From: Alentia gelatinosa
Lineage: Eukaryota; Annelida; Polychaeta; Phyllodocida; Polynoidae
Reading direction: 5' to 3'
Length of the DNA stretch: 64,000 nucleotides
NCBI GenBank assembly: GCA_950022655.1
Contig: OX465587.1
Location: forward strand, 35,955,153 to 36,019,152
Every line of letters begins with the position of its first letter. The stretch's first letter is position 1. Of the stretch, positions 45,783 through 59,100 are shown piece by piece. The position numbers were made by a program, and so were the translations under genes. Below the pieces are notes generated by a model. It was not told the DNA's origin. It saw only the letters and a list, made by a program, of their open reading frames with translations, and did not search any database.

Positions 45783-46486
45783 TTACAAAGAAAAGTATTG
45801 AAACAATTTAACATAAGGTGTCCAAATATTGTAATAGTCTTTACCAATATCTACAGTTGGGACGCATTATATGTGTCCCTGGTCATAGTCCCGACCAACA
45901 TGGCTCTGCCAGAGACCTCTGCCTGTATAGTGTCAAACATTCCTTTCTTCATCGAAGAGGGGATTAAAGGGTCACTCCTCCCCCAAAGGTCTCAAGGATA
46001 AAAAGGCCGTTTCTCTCAGTCATCAACGATGATTCCTGCATGATCAAAGCACTTATACTACCATTGGAGTACATATCTATGACTAAAATCGGCTACAGAA
46101 ATGATGGTCAATAATCACATGGTCAGTTTTCTAGTACAGGATTATTTGTGTAATATTCAAAGTAAAAAGGAGAAGCATCTCTCGTTTTTTTGAGTTTTTT
46201 TAAGAAAGCAGCTTTTAATTTATCTCTCGTTTTATTAGAGCCTACAGATCGCTACTGATTAGTACACGCTAGAGAATAGTACCAAAATGTCACAAGCGTT
46301 GTGGTAACTACATATGATTTTTTTCTAATTGTTATTAGTCGAAAGGTGGGTCATGGATACAATATTTAATTACCATGATTTTGATCTACGTGGTTGTATT
46401 GTCCTCATAGTTAACACTTCGCAATACTTGTCAACTACGCAACGAATATGGTCAAGCAGATCAAAATCATGGTAATATTGTGTATA

Positions 46487-46798
46487 AAGCCATTTTCCAC
46501 TGGCCAACGAAAGAGGCACCGATTAATGGAGTTCTAAAAGTCGATGGATGGTAGTCAACGACTGCTTGTTGGTATCTAAAAATCAGTTAGGGTTTAGTGT
46601 ATGCTTTGTTTCTGCTACATTTAATAGGTCCATACCAACAGAACTGTCTTCGAAACACAATGACCATTGCGGCGGTGGCCTTATTGCATAATCTATGCAC
46701 AATTAATCTGTGAATATTTCTCTACATGTCAGTTTCCATTCACCAGTGGTTCCCGACTGCAGATCGGTGGTTAATATTCAGCCAGTGGAAAATGGCTT
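46487..46798. mobile_element. MITE-like element just 3' of the P450
   Basis: Terminal inverted repeat AAGCCATTTTCCACTGGC / GCCAGTGGAAAATGGCTT, total 312 bp. A related element with the same right end is at about 47700-47962. It lies 52 bases beyond the P450 stop codon and so may supply its 3' UTR. Confidence 0.65.
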
Positions 46799-46849
46799 CA
46801 AGTAACATAAGCTTCAGTTGTGGATTGCTGTGCCTGGTTTCTCCTGCAC

Positions 46850-47196
46850 TCAGGGCCTTCTGCTAAGGATCACCTCAAAATCATTTGGCAGCATGAACTG
46901 ACCAGAGCTAATGCATTCAGTTGCCAAGGTCACTCCAGGGGGAGCATCGAACTGGTAGCGCTGAACCAGGGAGGCTGTGGATAGGAGGAGCTCTGTCTTG
47001 GCCAATGCTTCGCCAACACAGACTCTCCGCCCAGTGGAGAACGGCAGCCATGATGAGATGCGTGGCGCCATCTGTCCATCTTCTGTGAGGAAGCGTTCGG
47101 GGTGGAACTCTGTTGGTTCTTTCCATTCTTTGGGGTCCATGTGCACAGCCCAGATGTTGGGCATCACTTGCGTGCCAGCAGGGATGTCGTAGCCAC
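46850..47196 (-). CDS. P450 exon 11 (last)
   Basis: Residues 386-500 with PERF and the haem-binding loop FSTGRRVCVG, ending TGA at 46852-46850. Confidence 0.96.
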
Positions 47197-50100
47197 CTGA
47201 AACACAAAGCACGTTACAATACAGTGTACAGGGAAAATCGGTGAAATCAGCGAAAATCGGGGGCCCGATTTTTCGGACGGAAAAGATTTTTTCCACATGT
47301 TACAATACAGTGGTCATATTTATATTTTCCCTTTTGTCAATGCCTGGTAACAGTGGTATCATTAATTTGCAAACTTGAATCAGGTTTGTTGTTTACTATG
47401 AAGAGACGTCACGAGTTTGAGTCTGAGTTTATTTATGTCACGCATTTTGTTGGCTCTGTAATTTCGAAGACGAGTGACATTACAACACTTTGTAGTGACA
47501 TAAACAACACTTTATGTCACACCCGTGACATAAAGAAATCCCATACTAAGTCTATGGAGTTTTTTAATTAGGGGTAGGATAAAATAGTCTTCCTAGAAAA
47601 CATAGCAAAGATGAAAATGATAATCAACATCAACCTTGATTTTTTCCAAACATTTTTTAACTAATAAAACAATTACATCATTGATGCTGGTGATACACCT
47701 TTTCTATTTCTATGGAAACAGACAAGTGTTCACCGATTAATTGTGTATAGATTGTGCAATAATGCAACCACTGGTGATTGTCATTGAATTTGGAGGACTA
47801 TTCCTTCAGTAAAGACCTGCCAAATTCAGCAGAAGCAAGGCAGACACTGCATCTTTGCTAATTTTTAGATCCAGACATGCAGTCGTCAGTCACCACCAAC
47901 CGACTTTAAGAAGAACTCAATTAATCAGTGCTGTTTTCGTCGGCCAGTGGAAAATGGCTTTTACTTAGTATAAACTGAACGGGAGTTAGTAGTGTTAGTG
48001 TTTATTGCACAACGGGCAGGTCGTGTATTACTGCACAAGGCGTTAGCCAAGCGTAGTGAGTAGCAGACCTGACCGTAGTGAGATAAACACTTACACTACT
48101 AACTCATGTTCAGTTTAGTATTTATCCTACCCGATCTCCAATAATTCATTTGTTATCATCATGCAGTAAGTAACACTTTACTGCACGCTCACTGTTAAGC
48201 ATATGGCGTTTTTTATAAGGGGTAGGATAAATACACAATATTGACTGGTTTCAGATACAAGCGGCCGTATACTCCAAGGAGTTGATGCATAGTAATATCC
48301 GAGCGTATGCAAGGATATTGCATAGAGTAACCTCCGAGGAGCATACAACCGCTTTTATCTGAAACCAGTCTATATTGTATTTATTATCCACCTTTTTTGA
48401 CAAGTTGCATGTCGATATCAGTATGTTTTAGTTATGCACTATTTTCCCGTATGCGCTACCCGGAGCATACAACATATCCGTTTGCGCCGCATATGTCCAT
48501 ACACACCCCCTATGCGTTTTCTATGGACACTTTGTATTAGGTGGATAATAATGTGGAGAAACCAAACAAGAGTTAGTGGTGTTGTTGTTTATCGCACAAC
48601 GGCAAGATCACGTATTTCTGCGTGAGGCAAAGCCGAGAACAGTAATATGCAATCTTGCTGGAGTGTGATGAACAATAACATGACTAACTCGAGTTTGGTT
48701 TAGAATTTATCCTACCCCGCCAGTCTAAATTACTTCTACATTAACAAATGACGTCATTTGTCAAGTGTATCCCACTAGAGCGATATTTTTAATTTTTCTG
48801 AACTCCAGACTGAAAACAGTGACCCAATGTTAAGCCTATGGAGTTTTTTATTAGGTGGATGATAAAGAGACTAACCGACTGATGTATCACATGTTGTTTC
48901 ATGTGGTACAGCCAGAGGAGCGAGAGGACGAATCCTCATCACCTCGTGCAGGAAGGCCTCGATGTACGGCAAATGCGCACGGTGCTCAATCTTAAGTGCC
49001 TCATTTCGCTCTGAAAATGAAAAGTAAAAGATATGTATACATGTATGTTCATTCCTGCTCTCAACAAGAAGATGGAGCTTCAAAAGGTATGCCAAATTAT
49101 AGGTAATATACTAGTGAGAAAGAATTTGAAATGTTTAAATGATCATGCAATGGAAGGGCTCTATATCATTAAGAAAAAAACTGTTGTATCTTGTACAAAC
49201 TTGGGTTTCTAAAGGTTATGAGGAAAAAGACGAAGAGGTGGACTTTCCCCTACTGCTACCACGACCACAATGCAGGGAGTTGGCCAGGCGCTCTGGCTAT
49301 GGGTTTCAAAAGGTTATCACAAAACCCACATGAACATTCTTGACATTGTTTGATACATTTGGATGCAAAAAGCTAGTAATATTCACAGTAAACCTTTAGC
49401 TGAGAGTGTCATATTAATTTCAAAAAATGAAAATAAAATTGTAAAAGCAAACGATATAACTAACAGCCTATTCAGGATATATGCAGAATCTTAGAAAATG
49501 TAATACCAAATGAGGGATACATACAGGAATATAAAGGAACAACTGGAAAACCATGATAAACCTCTCAAATAAGAGACCTTCCTCACCTACAAGGCTATCG
49601 ACCTCTTTTTGCATCTTCTTCTGACACTCAGGATGAGCCGCCATGAACAATACACCCCAGAGAAGGGTGGTCCTAGATGTGTCCGTTCCCGCTGTCAAAG
49701 AGATTATAGATGAATCACATTCTTATATAGGCTTCACTTTAGTTTTATATCAGTATATCAAAGGCCAGTCCTTACAATGCCATGTGTATGTGATGTGTAC
49801 AGCCACCTTTCTCCTTCATCGCCAGCAGTGGTAGACTTACTGCTATATCAAAAGCCATAATTCACGTAGATTTATGAAGTAGTTTTTAACTAAAGGAAAT
49901 GATTGATCAATAAACATTTGTCCAGAGTCACCAATATCCCACATCATTACATATATGTATGTCACCAATATGTATGTCATAAGCATACAGGTGTATGACA
50001 AAATTTACCTGAAAATATATCCAAGATAGTCAACTGCATGTGTTCCTCTGTTAGGCCCTCAGTGGCTCCCTTCCCTTCCTCTCTCTCAGCCTCCTTTAGG

Positions 50101-53100
50101 CTTGCAAGCATGTGATAGACAACATCTGTTGGATTTGCTGAAATATTGAAAAAATCATTATCTCCCTGCATATTTCTTTTACTTGCGGTATATTAGAATT
50201 GGGGATGGGTACCAAGAGGTATAGGAGCAAAAGAAAAAGATTCAAATAAACAAATGGCATGTTGAAAGCAAATAACATGAGGAAATAAATTTGAAGATAT
50301 GACTTCTCTCTCCATTGGGCACTTAACATATCAAAGATTTCATGACAGAGAATATTATTTAGAATTAGTCTGGACTGGTCTAACAAGAACAGATTAGGTG
50401 GAATGGGAATGAAATCTCCTGAATAGGATCCCAGTTTCTATCATAATGTTCTTTTTCTATATCATACTTGGGGAGGAGGGTGTCCTGTTCTTTCACTCTT
50501 TGGTCAATAAAAATATTCATTTAGCAAGGCAGACATCACAAATTCAAGTTAATTTGCTATCTATAGGGAGCCAAAGTGAACCCGCTCCAACCACAAATAG
50601 CCGGTCACAAAATACTATTTCCGGGTATAGGCGCTCAGTACTTAGACTATGTAGGTTCGAGATTATATGTGTCATTCTCCAATCTTTTAGATCCAAATTT
50701 TTAATAAACTTAACAACTGTCATAGTAGTTTTGAAACAAAGTTATTCAAAGACGATAGTTATAAACTTCACTTCAAAAGTAACAAACGAGACCAAAAACA
50801 TAAGTCTAGCCTCAAACCCCCATAGCTTTAGCAGTAAGCCTCGTTCTTACTGGCCACCGGAAATGGTGTTTTGTAGGTGGGTATCTGTGGTTTCAGCGGG
50901 TTCACTTTGGCTCCCTATAAATGACAAGATATAACAGATAAGAAACATTTAAGGAAAGCTTACACTCATCGAAGGTTTTCTGATGGTCTTCATAGACACC
51001 TTTAACAAGGTCCTGCATCTCTTTGAGTACATTTTTAACAGTCCTCATTGCTGGTGTTGGAATGTACTTCAATATGGGGAAGAAGTCAGCAAGAAGTCCA
51101 AGACCAATTGTTTCATTCACTTCATCAATGCGCTTAATAAAGCCCTTCAGTTCCGGGTCATTGTGTTCAAATCTGAAACAACGTTAATACGTATCATTAT
51201 TTGATAAACAGCTGAGCGCATCACTCCTATGTCTACTGACCTCTACTCTTTATAGCATAGAAATCATGTACCGCACACTGTGCCATATACTGTTTTACTA
51301 TATAACCATGCAGTATTTCTACTGCTGCTACCTATACCATGCATATATATTCTGTACAACACCCTGTGTCATACACCATTATATGGAACATGATGAAACA
51401 TCGGCAGTGCGTAGACTTTAACTTTGATTTTGTTTTTTATGCCAATTTACGGTAATATATGAATTTCGGGTGTATGCGGTATATAATACAGATAGTTTTT
51501 TTCTGCTCTTTCATTTTTTCTAGTCTAGTTTTCTGATCTCCTTATTCTGAGGTACCTCCAATTGCCCCCGCCATTTTGAAAATGGCGCAATCTTCGCTGG
51601 TCACTAGATTGCGATTAGTTTGTGATCTAGGAATGGGTAACTAGCCAAGCTAGACTGGAGCCTGTAGTGTAGCAGGTAGACGAGGCGTAACAATTTGTGA
51701 TACCCTTCTTCACCCAATGCTTTGCGACCACGGAATAGAGAGAAGTGGGAAATAGATCAGCGGACGACCCCGCTGTCTATCTGCATATCCCGAATGCGGC
51801 GTTTTGATTGGCTGAGAGCTGTTTATGTTGATTTTCAGGTCTCACGTCGGTGAATAGAACCGTGCGGCGTGCGAGTGCTTCGACCCGACCGTCGCTGGAG
51901 CCTGTAGTGTGGCCAAATTCCACTAAACAGAGGATGTAGTGTCCCTAGCAGTTGGCCAGTTGTACAAGGGTTGGGGCTTGGTGTTATTTCCTGAAAAAAG
52001 CCATGAAGCCAATTTCCCATTTATAAATAGCATGATGAGGTTGACTTATTTGCAGAAACCTGGCCTCCTGGCCTCAGTTCATAAATAATGTCAGGCTTCA
52101 TTTCATCCTGTGTGATGTGGGTTTCATAAAACTATCCATAATGGGTTTAATAAAACTATCCATACACTGACTATAACCAAACCTTTTAAATATTATCCAT
52201 TTATAATTGCACGCTCATGCATCAATGATGAACATACCATTTGCTTCTAGTTGACCCACTAGTGATTGATATATTTGGACCCTTTGTAAACCAGTTATAG
52301 AATTGGGAGGTTGGCTGAATATCAAATATGCTACAGCATTTATCAACTGACTGCATAAATCCCAAACCTTTTAATTGTAGAAAATCATTTTATAATGCCA
52401 CACTCATTCATCAATGAGGAATTTACCATTTCTTCCTAATTTTTATTTGGTGTGAGGATAAGTTATAGTTATCCTCAACCAAGAGGTTCTGTTTGTTAGG
52501 TCATTGCAATTGCCTGATGCAACTATTGCTCACTTTGGTCTACAGCACCACATACATGGGAAGCAAGATAAATCACATTTAGATAACATCGCCTCAGTCC
52601 AGGCAGTATTTCTTTTTGTTTGACGAGCAACACTCTTTTTTCCCAAAAATTACATCTCTAAAACACCCTTATTTAAAATATAAGTTCATACCTGTAAATC
52701 CATCTGATTAATTGGTTACACAACATACCTCAGTTTATTTTTCATCAACAATGCCATGTAGTAACAACGGTGCCAACCATTATTCGGAAGCCAATGTCCA
52801 GCATGTTTCACATCAAAGTCCGAAAATGCAATTTTCTTGAATATGGCATAACTCTACCAAATTCCCTGCCCTTTTTTTAACTGGTTTAGAGCTGTGAGGT
52901 GAGATCAAGCCTTTCTTTATATTTCTCTAGTATTGGTGGGTCCATCCCCTTGAAGTTACATTTTCAGAACGATTAGACCAGGCAGTACCATATGGAGATA
53001 TGGTCAGTGTGCTTGAATGAAATCTGGTCCGAGTTCTTTTGGTCATACATATTCAGAAAGGTTGAAGATAGAAGTGAATATTTCCAACCAAAACAACGAG

Positions 53101-56100
53101 GAACAGATGTCATTCAAACATACTCATTATGCTCCTTATGATAATATACCTAGAAATCGTTTAATAAAAACGCCATTTTAAAACATGTCACGTGGTATGG
53201 AGTGTACGAATTACAAGTTCGTGCATAGTGTGCAGAATGAAATCCGTACAGCTGGCCAGTAATGTGAGACATTCGTGCACTGGTATATGATAAAGATTAT
53301 TTGGATGTTTACCTCAATACTTCTATATATCGTTTGTAGACTAACTGAGGACGATCACTTTAATTCGTTTGTTCTGTGAGCATTGCTCTCTTTTATTATG
53401 ATAATGTATCATATATATTTTTTACTCTTAGAAACCTATGCATTACTGAAATATGATCATTGGTATTTGAAAAAAATACTAAGATGGATAAACAATGGTA
53501 AGTCAGTATTTGACTTTGACACATATGTAAACTATTGGTTGATGATCAATACATGAATAGGCATGTATAACTCGAATTCACACAAAGAGGTTAGTGGTAT
53601 ATGTGTACTATACTCACGTCTTTCCAAAGACCATGGAACAGATGATGTTGTAGACGATCATGTCGAGTGAGTGTCGAGGGTTGAAACGCTCTCCTGTCCC
53701 TGCAACCTTGTCCATCTCCACAAAAGCCTGCAGGTAACAGCAAACAATATAACAGTACCTTTAATACCACCATTTGCCTACTTAATGTCTTAGATAAACT
53801 ACATGTATCCTTTATTAGATACTACCATCTACTTACTTTATGTCTTAGATACTACGATCTGCCTACTTTATGTCTTAGATACTACCATCTGCTTACTTTA
53901 TGTCTTAGATACTACCATCTGCTTACTTTATGTCTTAGATACTACCATCTGCCTACTTTATGTCTTAGATACTACCATCTGCCTACTTTATGTCTTAGAT
54001 ACTACCATCTGCCTACTTTATGTCTTAGATACTACCATCTACCTACTTTATGTCTTAGATACTACCATCTACCTACTTTATGTCTTAGATACTACCATCT
54101 GCCTACTTTATGTCTTAGATACTACCATCTGCCTACTTTATGTCTTAGATACTACCATCTGCCTACTTTATGTCTTAGATACTACCATCTGCCTACTTTA
54201 TGTCTTAGAAACTACCATCTGCCTACTTTATATCTTAGGTACCACCATCTGTCTCCTTTATGTGCTAGGGACTTCTGAATATAGACACTACAGCCTATGA
54301 ACCCGTCGTTTTTTTTCTGTGATTTTGCCACACTACAGGCTCCAGTCTAGCCTAGCTCTTTGCCATTCCTAGATCACAAACTAATCGCAATCTAGTGACC
54401 AGCGACGATTGCGCAATTTTCAAAATGGTGGAGGCAATCGGAGGCACCTCAGAATAAGGAGATAAAAAACTAAGCTACAAAAATGAAAGAGCAGAAAAAA
54501 ACTCTCCGAGAAAGAATTCTAAAAGAATTGGTAGGCCCAACTTGTTTGGGCTTTTCTGCACATATGGTACGCTCTCCATGCATAGTGTGGTTAGATCTGT
54601 CTCTATGTGGGCTAAAACCTCCAAGCATATCCCCACAAAGAACCATGTCCTACCGAAATCAAATATGTGCAATATATGGAAGATGAAGCATTTTTATCTG
54701 GCGTGTAGCATAGAAAGTATTGAGGAATTTCCTCAGAGGAATTCTCTCAAATCTTAGGTCACTAATAGGAATTATTCTAGAATTAATTCAATTAATATAA
54801 ATACCTTTTGTGTACTATCATTTATCAATTGTGCAAGGTTGTCTCCACTGGCATATTTCCTACAAAATAAAGACGACTATGAATTAGGGTCAAACACAAA
54901 TAGGAGATATAAATCTCATGATGAAATCTCTCTTCGTTGCAATTAACTCTGGCGTACACATGCATCGGGTAGGTAGGTAGGGTGACAGCCACTATAGTCC
55001 TGAGCGTTTAATATGGGACAAAAAACTAGTTTTTTTCTAACTTGAAAAAGGGAAATCGCTGTTGTGTCGTAAATAATGGGGCGATTTTCATAAACAAAAC
55101 ATCGTTAGAAAGCTAGGACTTAAGCCTATATAGCGTATATGAGCACGTTCTGGTAAAGTTAAGAGCTAGGACAGAGGCAAAACAGAATCACCTGAAGGCA
55201 GCGTGTGTTATTTTGCGGAGTCGTTTCCACACAGGACCGAACTGTCCTGCCACGATATCCTTACCTCCATTGGAGAAGAGGTCGACTGAAATGAAAAGGA
55301 AATTATTTTGTGAGAATGATATTGACTTCCGGTGTGAGCATGCAAGTTAGTGCAATCTTGATATTTAATTAAGTCAGATAAGTATACATGTATGTTGAAT
55401 TACTATATACCTGTGTGCGAATGACCATGAAATACTGCGCACTGCTAGGGGTGTAGTATAAATAATGTTCGCGCCCGCTGTGCCAGCGGGCCGTAGTGAA
55501 TGGCAGTGGCTTTTCGTGGACCAGATAAGTTAATAAAACGGCTTTTGAACGAGTAGGAGGTATATAGTAATAAGAAAACATAGTGACTGAGCCCATACAG
55601 TGTCCATTCTCTGTCAGTTGATGAAAAAATACAGCTCTCCCGCTTGCGGCATCGGGCCATACCTTTTCATCAAGTTTTTTTTATTTTTTTTTATTCAGGT
55701 AACAGTTTTTACGACATACGTTATTCGCAATACATAGAGGCGATCTTCCATAACGAACCTCGAACAGTCACACATACAGGCTCAGTTACCACGTTTTCTA
55801 ATCGTACTAGCGACTTCGTCGCGCCGTCGATGCCGTACAGGCTAGAGACATTCCTGATGGTGGCGCCTCCTTTTGGGTGCATTTCCTAACTTATGGTACT
55901 TTTGGCATCTATTATTTCGTGCGACACAGGTATTTTGCCGGCAACCAGCGCAATTCAATCTCGGAAGCCGATCTCAGGGCAAGGAGATCGGAAAACTACA
56001 GTTCTAAATTATGTTTTCAGTACAGCTAGAAACAAATCTTAAGGATAGAAGTGCATCTGTTACCGATCTGGAAAAAGAAGGGTAGGTTTGAGTTTGACCC

Positions 56101-59100
56101 TGCCCGAGATTCTCACTCTCGTGGCTCTTCAGTCTCCAGGCCGAGGTCTGGTCCACTATGTCTCTATGTGCGGGGAACTCTCCAAGCAGATATGACGGAA
56201 ATTCTCCAGCAGGAGGGACACCCAAACTAGGCAACAGCCTGGTAGCCCCAACCCCTCCCAACAGGGCGAGTAGTAAACAGTGTGGCACTTCAAGGTATAT
56301 TCAGTAAGCCCACAATTGTCAGACCATCAACACAAATTGTGTGAAGGGAATTAAGACTTTTTCAAGTTACTGTCACTGCTATAACAAGAAACATCGATAG
56401 CAACACTGGTGGAGAAACAAAACCATCGTTCAAATGGCTCCTGATGTTTCAATGGAAGTATTGTTTGGTGTTATTAAAGCGATGTTAAATCAATGTTATA
56501 CCAGCTCAGAATGTGATTTTAATTATGGCTTCAAAACTGGAAAACATTGAATACTCAAGAGATACCAAAATGAACCATGATAGAAATGTACTTACATGTG
56601 AAGCTCACCGGTCTGCCAGCGAATTCATTCTGCTTTGTCAGGAAAGCTTCTCTGATGAGGTCCAGGTTTCCAAGAATGATAGTGGGTTCTCCCGCTGAAA
56701 TATCATCATTGTAAAATGACCCATTGTTTTAGATTAAGAGTAACAAACAAGCCATGGTACTAATTGAGGTAGGTACTTTGTTGCAGAGGCACAACCCAAG
56801 ACAATGAAATGGAGTTTATTGTTGCCTGAGTACAACATTTTGGATTTAATCAGCTTTCATCAGTTAGTGATTGCATAGATATTTGATCAGGTTATATCAA
56901 TTATTGAGTCATTTCTTTGGATTTTATACAGTTTGTAGCATCATCTTAGAAATAGTAACCGTCCACAGTATCTCATTGCATTTTCAACATTCATGAGTCA
57001 CAGAATTCCTTTGAATAGATAGGTATGTATACTCAGATGAAGAGAATAGGGATCAGTAAAATTACTTAAGTTTTAATACTTGTGACCAATTTAACCAATT
57101 TATATCCCGATCCTGCTCAGGCCCAGTCAGGTCCTTCTTTTGGTCAGGCTTGAAATAAGCCCCCAATTAGGCCCCCAGTGGTGATCGTCATCAAATTCAG
57201 CCAACTGGAATCTAGTCCTTAGGGAAATCTAATATTGTACATTCTTGGGGTTTTTTGGTGTTAAAATGCAGAGATGTTTCTGATATGTGTATATATATGA
57301 TGTTATACGAGTATAACTATATAATTATCAAAGCGACAATACCGCTTCCCCACTCCCGTCTCCAAGTACTTCACCTTGGTCACGCCTCTCGCGGCGGTTG
57401 TCAGGTATCTAGGGTAACCACGACGTCATCACTTCCTTCGCCAACGGTTGCGTCAGTTCGCTTGTAAACACCCACTTTAGCAGACCTGCTGTGTCAGGTG
57501 CTGGAAATTTTACTCTTCCATTTGAATAAAGGGAGTGGTTTTGTTATTTGCCGCCAAACTAAATTACATGTGTCCTTGTCTTTTACATTTCTCACCACTT
57601 GGCAGCGAGCCTAACTTATACAATTATCTTAGACAAGGGCATGTGGAGGTTTAAGTGAAAAGCGGTTTCGCCCTTTTTGCAGTTTAATTACAGTATAGAA
57701 GCAACCACTAGAAACTAGTGTACTTACCGAAAAAGACGGTGAAAATATCACCATATTTTGTCTGCATTTCCGTAAATGATTCCCATATTTTCTCATTAGA
57801 TAACAGGGCTGCAAAAAGAACATGGAAACGCATGGATGATGTAGCCACGAACATTAACCCTTTCAAGACGAGAATTTCTTAAGGTAGTAAGTTAGCTGGG
57901 GGTTCAGAATATCTTTAATGCAGGGTGTCAGTAGGGGGGGGGGCAGAATGTTTTTAGGTGGCCTTGAGAAATGTTGAAATACATCAATGAATCCGGAATG
58001 TTTAGGTCACGTTACAAGGGAAATTGTATAAAATGCCTCAGGGACAATTTCACAAAAGAAACCTGCTGCATAATGAAGTGGAATACACACGGAAGGATTT
58101 ATGCACCTCATAGGATGTGTGGTTGAGACAAATACCGCTGGGAATGTTGTACCAAAGGAGAATTGTTTGTGACTAGGAGAAAGTACATCAGTTTCAGGTA
58201 CATTAGTCGCTACTTGTGAATCCCACTTTATATCATTAACTTATTATCCATTTTCAATGGAAGACCATGCTCGCAAATCTGTCTGTCTGGTATAGAAGTT
58301 TATCCTACCCCTGATATAAAATCCCATAGGCTTAACATTGAGTTTCCGTATGCCACGCTGACTGGCATACAGAGTTTTATATGCCACTAGTGGCATACAG
58401 AATTATTATCACATAATATTCCAAAATTGAGGAGACAGGATAGTATAAAATCAAAACTTGATTCGTTTTAATCTTGGCCACCGTATGCCACGACTGGAGT
58501 TTTGGCTCCAGACTTTACTCAGCTTCGCCTCATGAAGTCACTATGCCAAACTCCAGTCGTGGCATACGGTGGCCAAGATTAAAACTCATCCAGTTTTACG
58601 ATAATAATACTTTGATGATGTAACCATTGTAAGAGTAGATTAGATTGAGCACTTCAGCTTTAAATAACGTAAAGAAATGCATCTTAGACTTAAGTAACGT
58701 GCAATCTTATTGAGAATGAATTGAACATTTCTGCTGTAAGAAATGTAACGAGCAAATGTAACGATAGCAATACTTCCAAGACACTGCCACTATATTCCGA
58801 TAAAAGTAACTTTGCTTAAATCCTATCAGCCCGAGTGATACCTGTATGCATTTCCACATCGGACTAAATGATGCCTGCAGGTATTCCCACATGGAAGTGA
58901 ATGATGTAGCCTAGGAGGTATCATATTCTGAGATTTATAAAATCTTTATTTTCACTTGATATGAGAGAAATGATGCATCATTGAACATAAAACTTTCCCA
59001 AATTATAACATTATATTTAAGTCTTTTTTTGTTAAATTAAAAAAAATCATATTAATGATCAGTTGATATCATATGATGAAGGAAGCAAATTATTACAATT

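Larger units (their letters stand above)
43531..46486. other. Intergenic stretch between MTO1 and the P450, repeat-rich
   Basis: Contains palindromes at 43880-44035 (apex CAAGCGTTAGCAAG, 43952-43965) and 45165-45316, a short hairpin GTACGGACC-AGC-GGTCCGTAC (45416-45436), a loopless palindrome (45747-45782) and a palindrome around 46370-46475 (ACCATGATTTTGATCT arms). No gene recognised. Confidence 0.5.
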
